In this document: in pieces, positions 52,753 to 61,974 of the stretch
How positions within the stretch are numbered: position 1 is the first letter of the stretch
Layout: every line of letters begins with the position of its first letter
Assembly (NCBI GenBank): GCA_943329845.2
Contig: CALQFM020000012.1
Span: 1 to 64,000, forward strand
DNA length: 64,000 bases
Source of the DNA: Candidatus Kuenenia stuttgartensis
Lineage (GTDB): Bacteria; Pseudomonadota; Alphaproteobacteria; SMXS01
Direction of reading: 5' to 3'
Translations under genes and position numbers: made by a program
Notes under the pieces: generated by a model
The model's database searches: none
What the model saw: only the letters and a program-made list of their open reading frames with translations
Told to the model about the DNA's origin: nothing

Positions 52753-53765
52753 CGGCGCCTCGGCAGCTCGAACAGCTCGGACAGCAGCTCGTAGGAACGC
52801 AGCCGGGCCTTGAAATCATAGCAGATGGTGAGGATGACCAGTTCGCCAACGCCATAGCTGTCGGCGAATTCGGTCAGTTGCTGCTTCACCTGCTCGGGCG
52901 CGCCGATGATCGAATGGGTCTTGCGCCGGTTGATCATGGCGCGTTCTTCATCGGTGTAGGGATAGGCGAGCGAGTCTTCGGGCGACGGATAGGGGCCGAG
53001 CCTTCCCTGCTCGAAACGCAGTCGCCAAAGGTCGCGGCTGGAGGCGGCGTGCAGCGCCTCCTGTTCGGTGTCGGCGCACAGCACGAACACGCCGACGCTC
53101 GCCTTGGGCACGCCGTAGAACCGGGACGGCCTGAAATAGGTGCGGTACTGCTCGACGATCTCGCGGCCGCCCTCGGGCGCGATGAAATGGGCGTAGGAGA
53201 ACGCCAGTCCGAACTGGGCGGCGAGCGCGGCGCTCTGGTCGCTCGATCCCAGCATCCAGACCTGCGGCACCGTGCCGGGGCGCGGCGTCGCCTTGACCTG
53301 GGCGAGCGCCTGGGTCGCCGGCGGCGTATCTGTCAGGAAAGCCAGCGTGTCGGCCACGCGCGTGCCGAAGAACGCCATGCCGACCTGCGAGCCATAGGCC
53401 AGCGCGGCGGCGGTGAGCTGGTCGCTCCCCGGCGCACGGCCGATGCCCAGGTCGATGCGGTTCGGCGACATGGTCTCCAGGATGCGGAAGTTCTCGGCCA
53501 CCTTCAGCGGGCTGTAGTGGCTGAGCATGACGCCGCCCGATCCGACCCGCATGCTCGACGTCTCGGCGGCGATACGGCTGATCAGGATCTCGGGCGAGGA
53601 CCCGGCGAAGCCGCTGGTGCTGTGGTGCTCGGCCACCCAGAACCTGGTGTAGCCCCAGCGTTCGGTCGCCTTGGCCAGCGCGATGGTTTCGTGGATGGCG
53701 TCGGCTGCGGTGCCGCCCTCGCGGATGGGCGACTGGTCGACGACGCTGAGCTTGAGGTCCGGCAT
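52749..53765 (-). CDS. LLM-class flavin-dependent oxidoreductase
   Basis: 338 residues from ATG 53765. LSVVDQSPIREGGTAADAI, RFWVAEHHSTSGFAGSSPEI, VGSGGVMLSHYSPLKVAENF, RIDLGIGRAPGSDQ and, later, GAPEQVKQQLTEFADSYGV are the LLM signature of the MsnO8/YhbW-like group. It uses reduced flavin. The operon link to DUF423 does not reveal its substrate. A second, unlike LLM enzyme is at 18605. Confidence 0.9.
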   Translation of the reverse strand: MPDLKLSVVDQSPIREGGTAADAIHETIALAKATERWGYTRFWVAEHHSTSGFAGSSPEILISRIAAETSSMRVGSGGVMLSHYSPLKVAENFRILETMSPNRIDLGIGRAPGSDQLTAAALAYGSQVGMAFFGTRVADTLAFLTDTPPATQALAQVKATPRPGTVPQVWMLGSSDQSAALAAQFGLAFSYAHFIAPEGGREIVEQYRTYFRPSRFYGVPKASVGVFVLCADTEQEALHAASSRDLWRLRFEQGRLGPYPSPEDSLAYPYTDEERAMINRRKTHSIIGAPEQVKQQLTEFADSYGVGELVILTICYDFKARLRSYELLSELFELPRRR

Positions 53766-53917
53766 GGCGTAAGCACTATGTGGCTTCACGCCGGAACACA
53801 AGCCTTGCCCGAGCGGGGCGCCGACTCGCGATGAAGATCATGCGGTGCGGGGCCGCTCGCGCTCCGGACTGGTCGTCCCTTCTACCGCAATCCGGCGTCC
53901 CCGCCGGACCAACGTGG

Positions 53918-54052
53918 TCAAATCGCCATGCCGAGAAGGATGCCGCCGATGAAGACCAGCGCGATGAAGGCGTCAGCCGCCACGATCGTCAGCGCTTCGA
54001 CGGCGTCGGCCACGTGGCCGGTATCGGGGTGATGCAACTTGAAGGCACGCAT
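53918..54052 (-). CDS. Small single-pass membrane protein (44 aa)
   Basis: 44 residues. AAGGAG lies seven bases before the ATG. A polar start (MRAFKLHHPDTGHVADAVEA) leads to one long hydrophobic helix (LTIVAADAFIALVFIGGILL). It is not one I recognise. The perfect ribosome-binding site and the second small gene of similar design nearby (54255) support it being real. Confidence 0.7.
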   Translation of the reverse strand: MRAFKLHHPDTGHVADAVEALTIVAADAFIALVFIGGILLGMAI

Positions 54053-54193
54053 GGGTCTGCTCCTTGAGCATGAGTCGCGTCGGCCTCACGCATCAAGATT
54101 ACCACCAAAGGCGCTGTGGGAAAATGAACAGATTGGTTGCCTTCATCGTGCGTATCAGCACGAAGAGCCGTTTGCCGGCGCGGCCGGGAATGA

Positions 54194-54229
54194 GAAAGGC
54201 CGCTCCAGCGCTAGGCGGAGCGGCCTTTC
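54194..54229 (-). terminator. 13-bp perfect hairpin, likely terminator
   Basis: GAAAGGCCGCTCC pairs with GGAGCGGCCTTTC across a 10-base loop. On the minus strand it ends in CCTTTCTCATT, 25 bases after the 35-residue gene. Confidence 0.65.
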
Positions 54230-54254
54230 CTGAGGTCCCGGGAGAGGGAACTCA

Positions 54255-54362
54255 TCAGCCGACGAAGGCCGTGAACAGGCCGGCGCAGGTCAGGAGCGCG
54301 ATCAGGGCGCCGGTGGCGACGTTCAGCGTGCTGTCGATGTCGATGTGACGGGTCGTATTCAT
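54255..54362 (-). CDS. Small single-pass membrane protein (35 aa)
   Basis: 35 residues (MNTTRHIDIDSTLNVATGAL, then one hydrophobic helix ending AFVG). CGAGGA lies about nine bases before the ATG. The polar start then hydrophobic helix resembles the 44-residue gene downstream. Followed by a strong hairpin. Not recognised; possibly a small regulatory membrane protein. Confidence 0.62.
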   Translation of the reverse strand: MNTTRHIDIDSTLNVATGALIALLTCAGLFTAFVG

Positions 54363-54707
54363 GGTCGTTTTCCTCGTGTCCTATCTCGGGGCGGGAATGC
54401 CCTGTCGATGAGAGGAATATATTGCAGGTGCTTCCGTGTGAAAATGATCCGATTTCGCATATTTGGTGTGCATTTATGATCTTGATATGCGTTTTATGAG
54501 ATATTCTGGAATTAGAAATATCCCCAAAAATCGCCGCTTAATCATATATAAACAGTCAGATATGAACGAATTGATGATTCATAAGATATGCATAAATGCA
54601 ATGACATAGCGGTATGGATGCTGCGTCGCAACACAAAGTCCGGCCGGAATATGCCGTCGGTGCGAGCGTGCTTCCACGCTCGACTCATGCAGGGGAGCCG
54701 TGCATTA
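54363..54707. other. AT-rich intergenic region upstream of LysR gene
   Basis: About 200 bases (54415-54620) are much more AT-rich than the rest of the window, with many TATA-like strings and an inverted pair TGCATTTAT / ATAAATGCA. It separates the small minus-strand gene from a LysR gene. It probably holds both promoters and could bind H-NS-like proteins. No gene is evident in it. Confidence 0.45.
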
Positions 54708-55694
54708 ATGCGGTTCATGATCGATTGGGACGACATCCGCTATTTCCTCGCCGTCGCCCGCCGCGGTTCCATCACCTCGGCCGCGCGCGACCTGGGCGTG
54801 AACCATTCGACGGTGTCGCGCCGCATCGCCGCGTTCGAGGACAATCTGGGCGTCCGGTTGTTCGACCGCATCGCCACCGGCTACAACCTGACGCCGGCCG
54901 GCCAGGAGATGGTGCCGTCCGCCCAGCGCATGGAAGAAGAGGCGCTGGGCCTGGACCGCCGGCTTTACGGCCGCGACACCGAGCTGAGCGGCGTGCTGCG
55001 GGTGACGACGGCGGGCACCTTCGTCAATCCGTTCCTGATGGAGCAGATCGGCCGTTTCCTCACCGAATATCCCGGCATCGACATCGAGCTGGTGGTGTCT
55101 ACCGATCTGGCCAACCTGCACGCCCGCGAGGTGGACGTGGCGATCCGCGCCACGATGAATCCGCCGGACACTTTGGTCGGCCGCCGCATCGGCCGTCTCA
55201 CCGCCATGCTCTATGGCCGCAGCGACTTCATCGCGCCCGGCGAGCCCGGCGCGCCCAACTCGGCGGGATCGCCCGATGTGATCGCCTTCGACGGCGCCCG
55301 CGATTACACCGGGGCGAGCTGGTTCCGGGACACCTATCCGAATGCGCGCGCCCGCGTGCGGTTGAACAGCGTCGAGGCGGCGTTCCACGCGATCATCGCC
55401 GGCGTCGGCATCGGTATGCTGCCCTGCCATATCGGCGACACCAACCCGGAGCTGCGGCGCCTGCCGCCCTATCACCTGGAGCCGGTGTTCGACCTGTGGC
55501 TGCTGACCCATGCCGATCTGCGGCGCACCGCCAAGGTCCGGGCGTTCATCAACTTCATGGCCAACGCCATCATGCCGCACAAGGACCTGATCGAGGGCCG
55601 GCGTCCGCCGGGCTTCTCTTCCGGCGACCGGTTGGCCGTCGAGAGCAGTTACGCGGCCGCGACGAACAACGTCTCCGAGGACGTCTCGGCCTAG
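54708..55694 (+). CDS. LysR-family transcriptional regulator
   Basis: 328 residues from ATG 54708, with AGGGGAG ten bases upstream (54717 and 54687 are other in-frame ATGs). The HTH is YFLAVARRGSITSAARDLGV with NHSTVSRRIAAFEDNLGVRL. The effector domain carries VLRVTTAGTFVNPFLM, DVAIRATMNPP and GVGIGMLPCHIGD. The target is unknown; the convergent thioesterase and the Rieske gene are neighbours. Its stop overlaps that of the thioesterase (CTAG). Confidence 0.93.
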   Translation: MRFMIDWDDIRYFLAVARRGSITSAARDLGVNHSTVSRRIAAFEDNLGVRLFDRIATGYNLTPAGQEMVPSAQRMEEEALGLDRRLYGRDTELSGVLRVTTAGTFVNPFLMEQIGRFLTEYPGIDIELVVSTDLANLHAREVDVAIRATMNPPDTLVGRRIGRLTAMLYGRSDFIAPGEPGAPNSAGSPDVIAFDGARDYTGASWFRDTYPNARARVRLNSVEAAFHAIIAGVGIGMLPCHIGDTNPELRRLPPYHLEPVFDLWLLTHADLRRTAKVRAFINFMANAIMPHKDLIEGRRPPGFSSGDRLAVESSYAAATNNVSEDVSA

Positions 55695-56101
55695 TTCTTG
55701 CGGGTTCCCAGCTTGGCGGTCGAGGACGAGGTGACCAGCAGATCCCCGGCCTCGCTGAAGAGTCGGCCCTCGAGGAACACGATCGAACGGCCCTGGCGCA
55801 CAACCTGGCCTTCGCCGATCACCGGCCCGATGGGCGCGGGTCCGATGAAGGTCGTCTTCATCTCGAGGGTCTGGATGATCTGGCCGTCGTCCAGCCGCTG
55901 GCCAACAGCGCGGGACATGACATTGTCCAGCATGGCCGCGAGAATGCCGCCCTGGATCAGCCCGCTGCTGTTGTCGAACGCCTCGGTGCCCATGTAGCGG
56001 ATGCGGATCCAGCCCTGCTCGGCATTGCCGTCGAGGAAGGTCGCGCCCAGCGTGTCGTTGATGGCGGCGCGGCGGCGCCCTGTCGGATTCTCGTCGGTCA
56101 C
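55691..56101 (-). CDS. PaaI-family hotdog thioesterase
   Basis: 136 residues from GTG 56101, chosen for GGGAGG upstream; a TTG at 56152 gives a longer frame. The hotdog core is IQGGILAAMLDNVMSRAVG, IQTLEMKTTFIGPAPIG and GRSIVFLEGRLFSE, with the usual GG...D(N) active site of PaaI-type acyl-CoA thioesterases. It frees CoA from dead-end or aromatic acyl-CoAs. It converges on the LysR gene. Start uncertain. Confidence 0.85.
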   Translation of the reverse strand: MTDENPTGRRRAAINDTLGATFLDGNAEQGWIRIRYMGTEAFDNSSGLIQGGILAAMLDNVMSRAVGQRLDDGQIIQTLEMKTTFIGPAPIGPVIGEGQVVRQGRSIVFLEGRLFSEAGDLLVTSSSTAKLGTRKN

Positions 56102-56249
56102 CCCAGCCTCCCATTGTTTCCCGCGTTTTAACCGCGTGGCGGGCGGCGTCAACGGCGCAGCGGCCTATCAGAATCGATAGTTCGCCGCCCCGTGGCTTTT
56201 CTGCTACGCTGCCGCTCGCTGGAAGCAGACTGTCTCAAGGGGAATAACC

Positions 56250-57605
56250 ATGGCAACCAAACTCAAGGATGTGAACGACTGGCGCGCGCAACCGTCGCCC
56301 AAGTGGCCGGAGCCGGAGCTGCGTGGTCATCGCATCCCGGGCTATCGCTACCATTCCGAGGATTTCTGGAAGAAGGAATGGGAGACCATGTGGACCAAGG
56401 TCTGGCTGTTGCTGGGCCGCGCGTCCGACATTCCCGAGACTGGCGACTACCAGATGGAAGAGATCGGACCCGAGTCGTTCCTCATGGTCCGTCAGCAGGA
56501 TGGATCCATCCGCTCGTTCTACAATGTGTGCCAGCATCGCGGCGCCCGTCTGATCTTCAATGATCTCGGCACGGTCGATGCATTCACCTGCCCCTATCAC
56601 GGCTGGCGCTGGGAAATCGATGGCAGCCTCACCTTCGCACTCGATCCCGAGGATTTCCCCGATGGAGACCCGTGCGGCAAGCTGACGCTGGAAGAGGTGA
56701 AGACCGAGGTGTTCGCCGGCTTCATCTGGATCAACATGGATCCGGAAAGCGTCACCCTGAAGGAATATCTTGGCCCGATCTGGGACGAGTGGTCGGCCTA
56801 CGGCTTCGACACGTGGAAGCGCTACCTGGCGCTGAGCGCGCGTTCGCCGGTCAACTGGAAGGTCATCCTGGACAACTTCAACGAGTCGTACCATCTGCCG
56901 GCGGTTCATCCGGAGTCGGACACCTCGATCGAAGAGAACTACAAGTGGACCCAGTTCGACCTGTCGGAAGAGGGCCACAACCGCATGATCATGAAGGCGG
57001 GCATGCCGTCGCGCTCGCTGATCGGCAAGAACGTGCCGCTGCTCCGCGAGCCGTTGCTGTCGACCCTGAAGGCCTGGAACCTGGACCCGAAGGATTTCGA
57101 GGGCCGCGAGTTCGAGACCCGCGAGGCCATCCAGAAGGCCAAGCGCCAGCGCGGCAAGGAGAAGGGCTACGCGCACTACGACAACCTGCGTGACGACCAG
57201 CTCACCGACGCCTACCACTACACGATCTTCCCGAACTTCGCCGTGACGGCCTGGTCGGACGGCTTCCACTTCCTGCGCGCGACGCCGCACCCGACCGACC
57301 CGACCAAGTGCGTGTTCGACAACTGGTGGTACGCCAGCCAGCCGGAAGGCGAGACCGCGCCGGTGTTCACCGCCGCCGGCCCCGTCGATCGCGACGCCGA
57401 GGTGGAGCATGAGGTGTTCGACTATGGTGAGAAGAGCCTCGGCTTTGCCATCGATCAGGACATGGGCGTGACCGCGGGCCAGCAGCTCGGCTTCCGCAGC
57501 CGCGGCTTCAACGGCGTGTATCTCTCCGGCCAGGAGCGCCGCATCCGCCGTTATCACGAAGTGATCGACGACTATATGGAAGGCCGCCGCCCGCTGAAGG
57601 GCTGA
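56250..57605 (+). CDS. Rieske non-heme iron oxygenase, alpha subunit
   Basis: 451 residues, with AAGGGG upstream. The Rieske [2Fe-2S] motif is NVCQHRGARLIFNDLG, then FTCPYHGWRW (CxH...CxxH). The catalytic domain has VILDNFNESYHLPAVHPE, giving the Asp/Asn, His, His iron site. It belongs with dioxygenases and demethylases that attack aromatic rings or quaternary amines. It needs a reductase, none is adjacent. It is followed by a terminator, so it is made alone. Substrate unknown. Confidence 0.92.
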   Translation: MATKLKDVNDWRAQPSPKWPEPELRGHRIPGYRYHSEDFWKKEWETMWTKVWLLLGRASDIPETGDYQMEEIGPESFLMVRQQDGSIRSFYNVCQHRGARLIFNDLGTVDAFTCPYHGWRWEIDGSLTFALDPEDFPDGDPCGKLTLEEVKTEVFAGFIWINMDPESVTLKEYLGPIWDEWSAYGFDTWKRYLALSARSPVNWKVILDNFNESYHLPAVHPESDTSIEENYKWTQFDLSEEGHNRMIMKAGMPSRSLIGKNVPLLREPLLSTLKAWNLDPKDFEGREFETREAIQKAKRQRGKEKGYAHYDNLRDDQLTDAYHYTIFPNFAVTAWSDGFHFLRATPHPTDPTKCVFDNWWYASQPEGETAPVFTAAGPVDRDAEVEHEVFDYGEKSLGFAIDQDMGVTAGQQLGFRSRGFNGVYLSGQERRIRRYHEVIDDYMEGRRPLKG

Positions 57606-57625
57606 TCGCCTCACAGGCCAACGGA

Positions 57626-57656
57626 AGGGCGGCGCGAGAGATCGCGTCGCCCTTTT
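57626..57656 (+). terminator. Terminator after Rieske oxygenase gene
   Basis: AGGGCGGCGCG pairs with CGCGTCGCCCT (11 bp, one G-T) across a six-base loop, followed by TTTCCTT. Confidence 0.75.
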
Positions 57657-57705
57657 CCTTGGTGGCTACATCATTTGCGAGCTCTCGGCTTCGCAGAAGG
57701 TCCCC

Positions 57706-58941
57706 TCAAACCGGCTCGCAGAGCGCGAGGTAATTAGCCGAGGGCGGGTGGCCGAGGAACGTCGCTCCCAGGGTTTCATAGTGCCGGTACGAGATCAGCG
57801 CATGGTTCGCTGCCTGCTGCGCGTCGCGTAGCTGGCGTTCCAGCGGGCTGTCCATCCGGCACCCGGTCGTCGCCGCCGTGTTGTTGATCATGCTGACGAC
57901 CTCCCGGCAGGTCTGCGCGGCATGGGCGCAAGCGAGCAGCGCCGGCCAGAAATATGCCCACTCCGGCATCAGCCGCCCGCCCTTCGACGGCAGCGGCCCG
58001 AGATGGGCCTCCAGCCGGTCCTGGGTGTCCATGATGAAGGCGCGCACCGCCATCAGCTTGGCCTGCGCCTCGCCGACGCGGTACTGCACCACGGCCTGGT
58101 CTTTCAGCGTCGTGCTGAGGCCCCACGGCACCTTGCCCATGGCCAGCTGGATGAAGTTGTCGATGGCGCCGTGGCACACGCCCAACGCCACCGCCGCCTT
58201 GTTGTAGATGGCATGGGTGGGGTTCCGGTAGGTCGGGTTGTCCCACAGCTCGCTGGGCGCCAGCGACCGTTCCGGCAGAAGATGCTCGGGCCGCACGTAG
58301 CAGTCCACCATGCGCACGTCATGGCTGCCCGAGCCGCGCATGCCGGACGTGTCCCAGGTGTCGACGATCTCGAACTCTCCCTTGGGTATCATGAATGACG
58401 CCTGGGCGGTTTCCCCGGTCGCCTCGTCGACGACCATGGGTCCCATGAGGTAGTTCCATGTGGCGTTCTGGCAGCCGCTGGCAAAGCTGCCCTGGTAGTT
58501 CAGCCGCCAGCCATCCCCATCCCGCCTGGCCTTGCGCCCCGGGTTGGGTCCGTTTGCCGGTCCGTGACCGGAGCACACCAGCGCATACCAGTCGTCGAAT
58601 ATCTTCGTCGCCAGCTCGGGCTGCATCTGGCGGATGACCAGGGCGTTGATTTCCGAAGAGATCTGGACGCACCAGCCCACCGACCCGTCGATGGCGGAGC
58701 ATGCCTCGATGATCTCGATCTGCTCGCGCGCCCTCAGGTTCTCACCGCCGAGCTCGGGCGGCAGCGCATAGCGGTAGATGCCGATGTCGGCCATCTCCTT
58801 CGACGCCCAGGCCGGCAGATGCCGAAGCCGTTGCGCCTCGTCGCCCGCCGCGACCAGCTGTTCCCGGATGGAGGCGATGCGCTCCAGCATGGGCGTTTTC
58901 TGGAGCGCCTTCTGGCGCTCGATGATTTCGGCTCTAACCAT
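57706..58941 (-). CDS. Acyl-CoA-dehydrogenase-like flavin monooxygenase (HsaA/HpaH type)
   Basis: 411 residues from ATG 58941 (GGGGAG upstream). It has the ACAD fold without the acyl-CoA Glu. IEIIEACSAIDGSVGWCVQI, VCSGHGPANGPNPGRKARR, DTWDTSGMRGSGSHDVRM and the end NNTAATTGCRMDSPLERQLR are typical of the two-component hydroxylases that take reduced flavin from a reductase and oxygenate phenols or steroids. A flavin reductase is at 38235. It converges on the Rieske gene. Substrate unknown. Confidence 0.87.
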   Translation of the reverse strand: MVRAEIIERQKALQKTPMLERIASIREQLVAAGDEAQRLRHLPAWASKEMADIGIYRYALPPELGGENLRAREQIEIIEACSAIDGSVGWCVQISSEINALVIRQMQPELATKIFDDWYALVCSGHGPANGPNPGRKARRDGDGWRLNYQGSFASGCQNATWNYLMGPMVVDEATGETAQASFMIPKGEFEIVDTWDTSGMRGSGSHDVRMVDCYVRPEHLLPERSLAPSELWDNPTYRNPTHAIYNKAAVALGVCHGAIDNFIQLAMGKVPWGLSTTLKDQAVVQYRVGEAQAKLMAVRAFIMDTQDRLEAHLGPLPSKGGRLMPEWAYFWPALLACAHAAQTCREVVSMINNTAATTGCRMDSPLERQLRDAQQAANHALISYRHYETLGATFLGHPPSANYLALCEPV

Positions 58942-59047
58942 GTCGTTGTTGTCTCCCCGGTGAAGTGATCCGCCCCCTGTTCGGTGGTTCGGATGGAATG
59001 CTAGTTCATGAACGGCCGTCAATCCAATGGCGGCGCGCCTCTTGTGG

Positions 59048-60286
59048 TCAGGCGATCAGCCCCGCGATGGCCGCCGTCATGCAGGTCGCGATGGTGCCGG
59101 CGACGATCGATTTGAAGCCCAGGCTGAGGATGTCGCTGCGGCGTTCCGGCGCCATGGCGCCCATGCCGCCGATCATGATGCCCAGGCTGCCGAAATTGGC
59201 GAAGCCGCACAGCGCATAGGTCATGATCAGCCGGGAATGCTCGGACAGCGCGCCCTCGGGCAGCGCGGCCAGCTCCACATAGGCCAGCAGCTCGTTCAGG
59301 ATGACCTTGGTGCCGAGCAGGCCACCGGCAATCTGGGCCTCGCGCCACGGGATGCCCATCAGCCAGGCGACGGGCGATAGCAGCCAGCCGGTCATGCGCT
59401 GCAGGGTCAGCGGCTTACCGCCCACGTCGGGGAACAGGCCGATGACGCCGTTGATCAACGTCACCAGCGCCACCAGTACGATCAGCATGGCGACGATGTT
59501 GAGCAGCAGGGTGATGCCGCTGGTGGTGCCGCGGGTGATCGCATCCATGGCATTTTCGGCCTCGGAGCGCGGCACCGACAGGGTCTGCTCCTGCGGCCGA
59601 TTGGATGGCGGCACCATCAGCGCCGCCACCATGATCGCGGCCGGCGCGGTGATCACCGACGAGGTGATCAGGTGCCCCGCCGCATGCGGCACGATAGGCG
59701 CCAGCATGGTGGCGTAAAGCACCAGCATGGTGCCGGCGATGCCGGCCATGCCGCCCACCATCACCAGGAACAGGTCGCCCCGGTCCATGCGCGCCAGGTA
59801 GGGCCGGATCAGCAACGGCGCCTCGACCATGCCGACGAACACGTTGGCGGCCGTGCTCAGGCCGACCGGCCCGCTGACGCCCAGCGTCCGGTTCAGCGCC
59901 CAGGCGAAGCCTTTCACGATCACCGGCAGGATGCGCCAGTAATAGAGCAGGGCGCTGATGGCGCTGACCACCAGCACCAGCGGCAGCGAGTTGAACGCCA
60001 GGATGAAGGTGCTGCCCGCGCCGCTCGACGCCCAGGGCGAGGTCGCGCCGCCCAGGTAACCGAACACGAAGCCGGTCCCCGCCGCGGTCGCCTGCTGCAG
60101 CGCGACGACCATGTGGTTGGTGGCGGCGAACGCCTCCTTCGACCCGGGCAGCCGCAGGAAAAGCAGTGCGAGGATGATCTGCAGGGCCAGCGAGCCCAGC
60201 ACCATCTTGGCGCGGAACGCCCTGCGGTTCTCGCTCAGCAGCCAGGCCAGAGCGGTCAACGCCACGACGCCGAATATCGCCTGCAC
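59048..60286 (-). CDS. Concentrative nucleoside transporter (CNT/NupC family)
   Basis: 412 residues with eight or more helices and re-entrant loops. LFLRLPGSKEAFAATNHMVV starts the fold, then the substrate loop GYLGGATSPWASSGAGSTFI, MVEAPLLIRPYLARMDRGDL, and KVILNELLAYVELAALPEG with CGFANFGSLGIMIGGMG. These are the conserved CNT motifs. It brings in nucleosides with Na+ or H+. It is divergent from the tyrosine phosphatase gene, with 139 bases between starts. Confidence 0.92.
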   Translation of the reverse strand: MQAIFGVVALTALAWLLSENRRAFRAKMVLGSLALQIILALLFLRLPGSKEAFAATNHMVVALQQATAAGTGFVFGYLGGATSPWASSGAGSTFILAFNSLPLVLVVSAISALLYYWRILPVIVKGFAWALNRTLGVSGPVGLSTAANVFVGMVEAPLLIRPYLARMDRGDLFLVMVGGMAGIAGTMLVLYATMLAPIVPHAAGHLITSSVITAPAAIMVAALMVPPSNRPQEQTLSVPRSEAENAMDAITRGTTSGITLLLNIVAMLIVLVALVTLINGVIGLFPDVGGKPLTLQRMTGWLLSPVAWLMGIPWREAQIAGGLLGTKVILNELLAYVELAALPEGALSEHSRLIMTYALCGFANFGSLGIMIGGMGAMAPERRSDILSLGFKSIVAGTIATCMTAAIAGLIA

Positions 60287-60425
60287 GGATTTCCCCCTCG
60301 TTTGCCGGCCTCACGGTATTTGGCGGCGAAGCGGCGGACGGGCGCAAAGGTTTTCTCGCCTCCGCACTTACTTTGTCATTCGCCTGCGCTATAAACCGAC
60401 ACGGACGAACGCAGGAAGAGATGAC

Positions 60426-61196
60426 ATGAGCACGACCGGAGCGGCCCCGCAACGACGCATGGACCTTCAGGGCGCGAGCAATTTCCGCGACCTGGGCGGC
60501 TACGAGGCCGCTGACGGCCGCACGGTGAAGTGGCGCCAGCTCTACCGCTCCAACTCTCTGGCGGCGCTGACCGACGCGGACCTGGAGCATGTCGCCGGCC
60601 TCGAGATCAAGCTGATCTGCGACCTGCGCCGCGAGGAGGAGAGCGTCGAGGCGCCGACCCGGCTGCCCGCCACCAACGCGCCGGTGATCCTGCAGCTGCC
60701 GATCGGGCCGGAGCGCAAGGACTCCAAACTCTACGAGTATCTGTGGAGCGGCGAGGCCACCGAGGCGCAGATGCGCCAGGTGATGCAGGACATCTACGCG
60801 GAATTCGCCATCCGCTTCGCGCCGCAATATGCCGAGTTCATGCGCCGGGTGTCGCGCGCCGACCAGTTGCCGCTGTTGTTCCACTGCGCGGCCGGCAAGG
60901 ACCGCACCGGTTTCGCCGCCGCGCTGGTGCTGGAGACTCTGGGCGTCTCGCGCGAGACCATCCTCGAGGACTATGCGCTCACCAACCATTACGTGAAGCG
61001 CAACCTGCTCGAAAAGTATCCCGACCTGAAGTCGCCGGAACTGTTCCACACCATGATGGCCGCCAACCCGGACTATCTGCTGGCGTCCTACGCGGCGGTG
61101 GACGAAGCGTTCGGCAGCTTCGAGGGCTATCTGACCGACGGTCTGGGCTTCACGGCCGCGGACCGCGACAACCTGCGGGCCCTGCTGCTGGAGTAG
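60426..61196 (+). CDS. Tyrosine-protein phosphatase (IphP-like)
   Basis: 256 residues from ATG 60426, with AGGAAGAG upstream. The P-loop FHCAAGKDRTGFAAALVL holds Cys-x5-Arg. ASNFRDLGGYEAADGRTVKW and LICDLRREEES are typical of the IphP/LipA-type dual-specificity phosphatases, which act on phosphotyrosine or phosphoinositides. No signal peptide. It ends 23 bases before a hairpin. Confidence 0.92.
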   Translation: MSTTGAAPQRRMDLQGASNFRDLGGYEAADGRTVKWRQLYRSNSLAALTDADLEHVAGLEIKLICDLRREEESVEAPTRLPATNAPVILQLPIGPERKDSKLYEYLWSGEATEAQMRQVMQDIYAEFAIRFAPQYAEFMRRVSRADQLPLLFHCAAGKDRTGFAAALVLETLGVSRETILEDYALTNHYVKRNLLEKYPDLKSPELFHTMMAANPDYLLASYAAVDEAFGSFEGYLTDGLGFTAADRDNLRALLLE

Positions 61197-61219
61197 GTGT
61201 CGCCTTTACCGGAACCTGA

Positions 61220-61252
61220 AAAGGCCCTCGCGGTGTTTCCGCGAGGGCCTTT
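61220..61252. terminator. 14-bp hairpin between convergent genes
   Basis: AAAGGCCCTCGCGG pairs with CCGCGAGGGCCTTT across a five-base loop, between phosphatase (plus) and pirin (minus). It ends in CCTTT on either strand, so it is a likely two-way terminator. Confidence 0.75.
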
Positions 61253-61263
61253 CCGTTCCGGAA

Positions 61264-61974
61264 CTAGGCGTCGTAGCCGGTATCGACCAGCACGACTTCG
61301 GCGTCGTCGAGGGCAGTGACGCGGACAACATCCACATCCTTGATCGCCGCGCCGTCGCGGGCGTCCACGCGCACGCCGTTGATCTCCACTGCGCCGGTCG
61401 CCGGCACCAGATAGCCGTAGCGCGCGCTGCCCAGCGTGTACTCCACGGTTTCTCCGGCCTTCAGCGTGGCGCCCAGCACGCGGGCGTCGGTACGGATCGG
61501 CAGTGCGTCGGCGTCGGCTTCGAAGCCGCTCGCCAGCGCGGTGAAGCGGCCGGAACGGTCGCCCTTGGGGAAGGGCTTCGCGCCCCAGGACGGCGCCTTC
61601 CGGTCGGCCTCGCTGGGAATGATCCAGATCTGGAAAATCTGGGTCGGCTCGTCCTCCATGTTGTATTCGGAGTGCGAGATGCCGGTGCCCGCCGACATCA
61701 CCTGCACGTCGCCCGCCTCGGTGCGGCCCTGGTTGCCCAGGCTGTCCTTGTGGGTGATGGCGCCCTTGCGGACATAGGTGATGATTTCCATGTCGGCGTG
61801 CGGGTGCGGCGGAAAGCCGCTGTGCGCGGCGATGGTGTCGTCGTTCCACACCCGCAGATTGCCCCAGTGTACCCGGTCCGGGTCTTGGTAGCCGGCGAAC
61901 GAGAAATGATGCTTGGCGTCGAGCCAGCCATGGTTGGCGCCGCCGAGGGTCTTGAAGGGACGAAGTTCAATCAT
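61264..61974 (-). CDS. Pirin-family bicupin protein
   Basis: 236 residues from ATG 61974, with AGGAG upstream. The metal-binding cupin motif is GFPPHPHADMEIITYV, followed by the pair SAGTGISHSEYNME (His, His, His, Glu). GNQGRTEAGDVQVMSAGTG is typical. Pirins are iron proteins, some with quercetinase activity. It is divergent from a LysR gene, which probably controls it. Confidence 0.92.
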   Translation of the reverse strand: MIELRPFKTLGGANHGWLDAKHHFSFAGYQDPDRVHWGNLRVWNDDTIAAHSGFPPHPHADMEIITYVRKGAITHKDSLGNQGRTEAGDVQVMSAGTGISHSEYNMEDEPTQIFQIWIIPSEADRKAPSWGAKPFPKGDRSGRFTALASGFEADADALPIRTDARVLGATLKAGETVEYTLGSARYGYLVPATGAVEINGVRVDARDGAAIKDVDVVRVTALDDAEVVLVDTGYDA

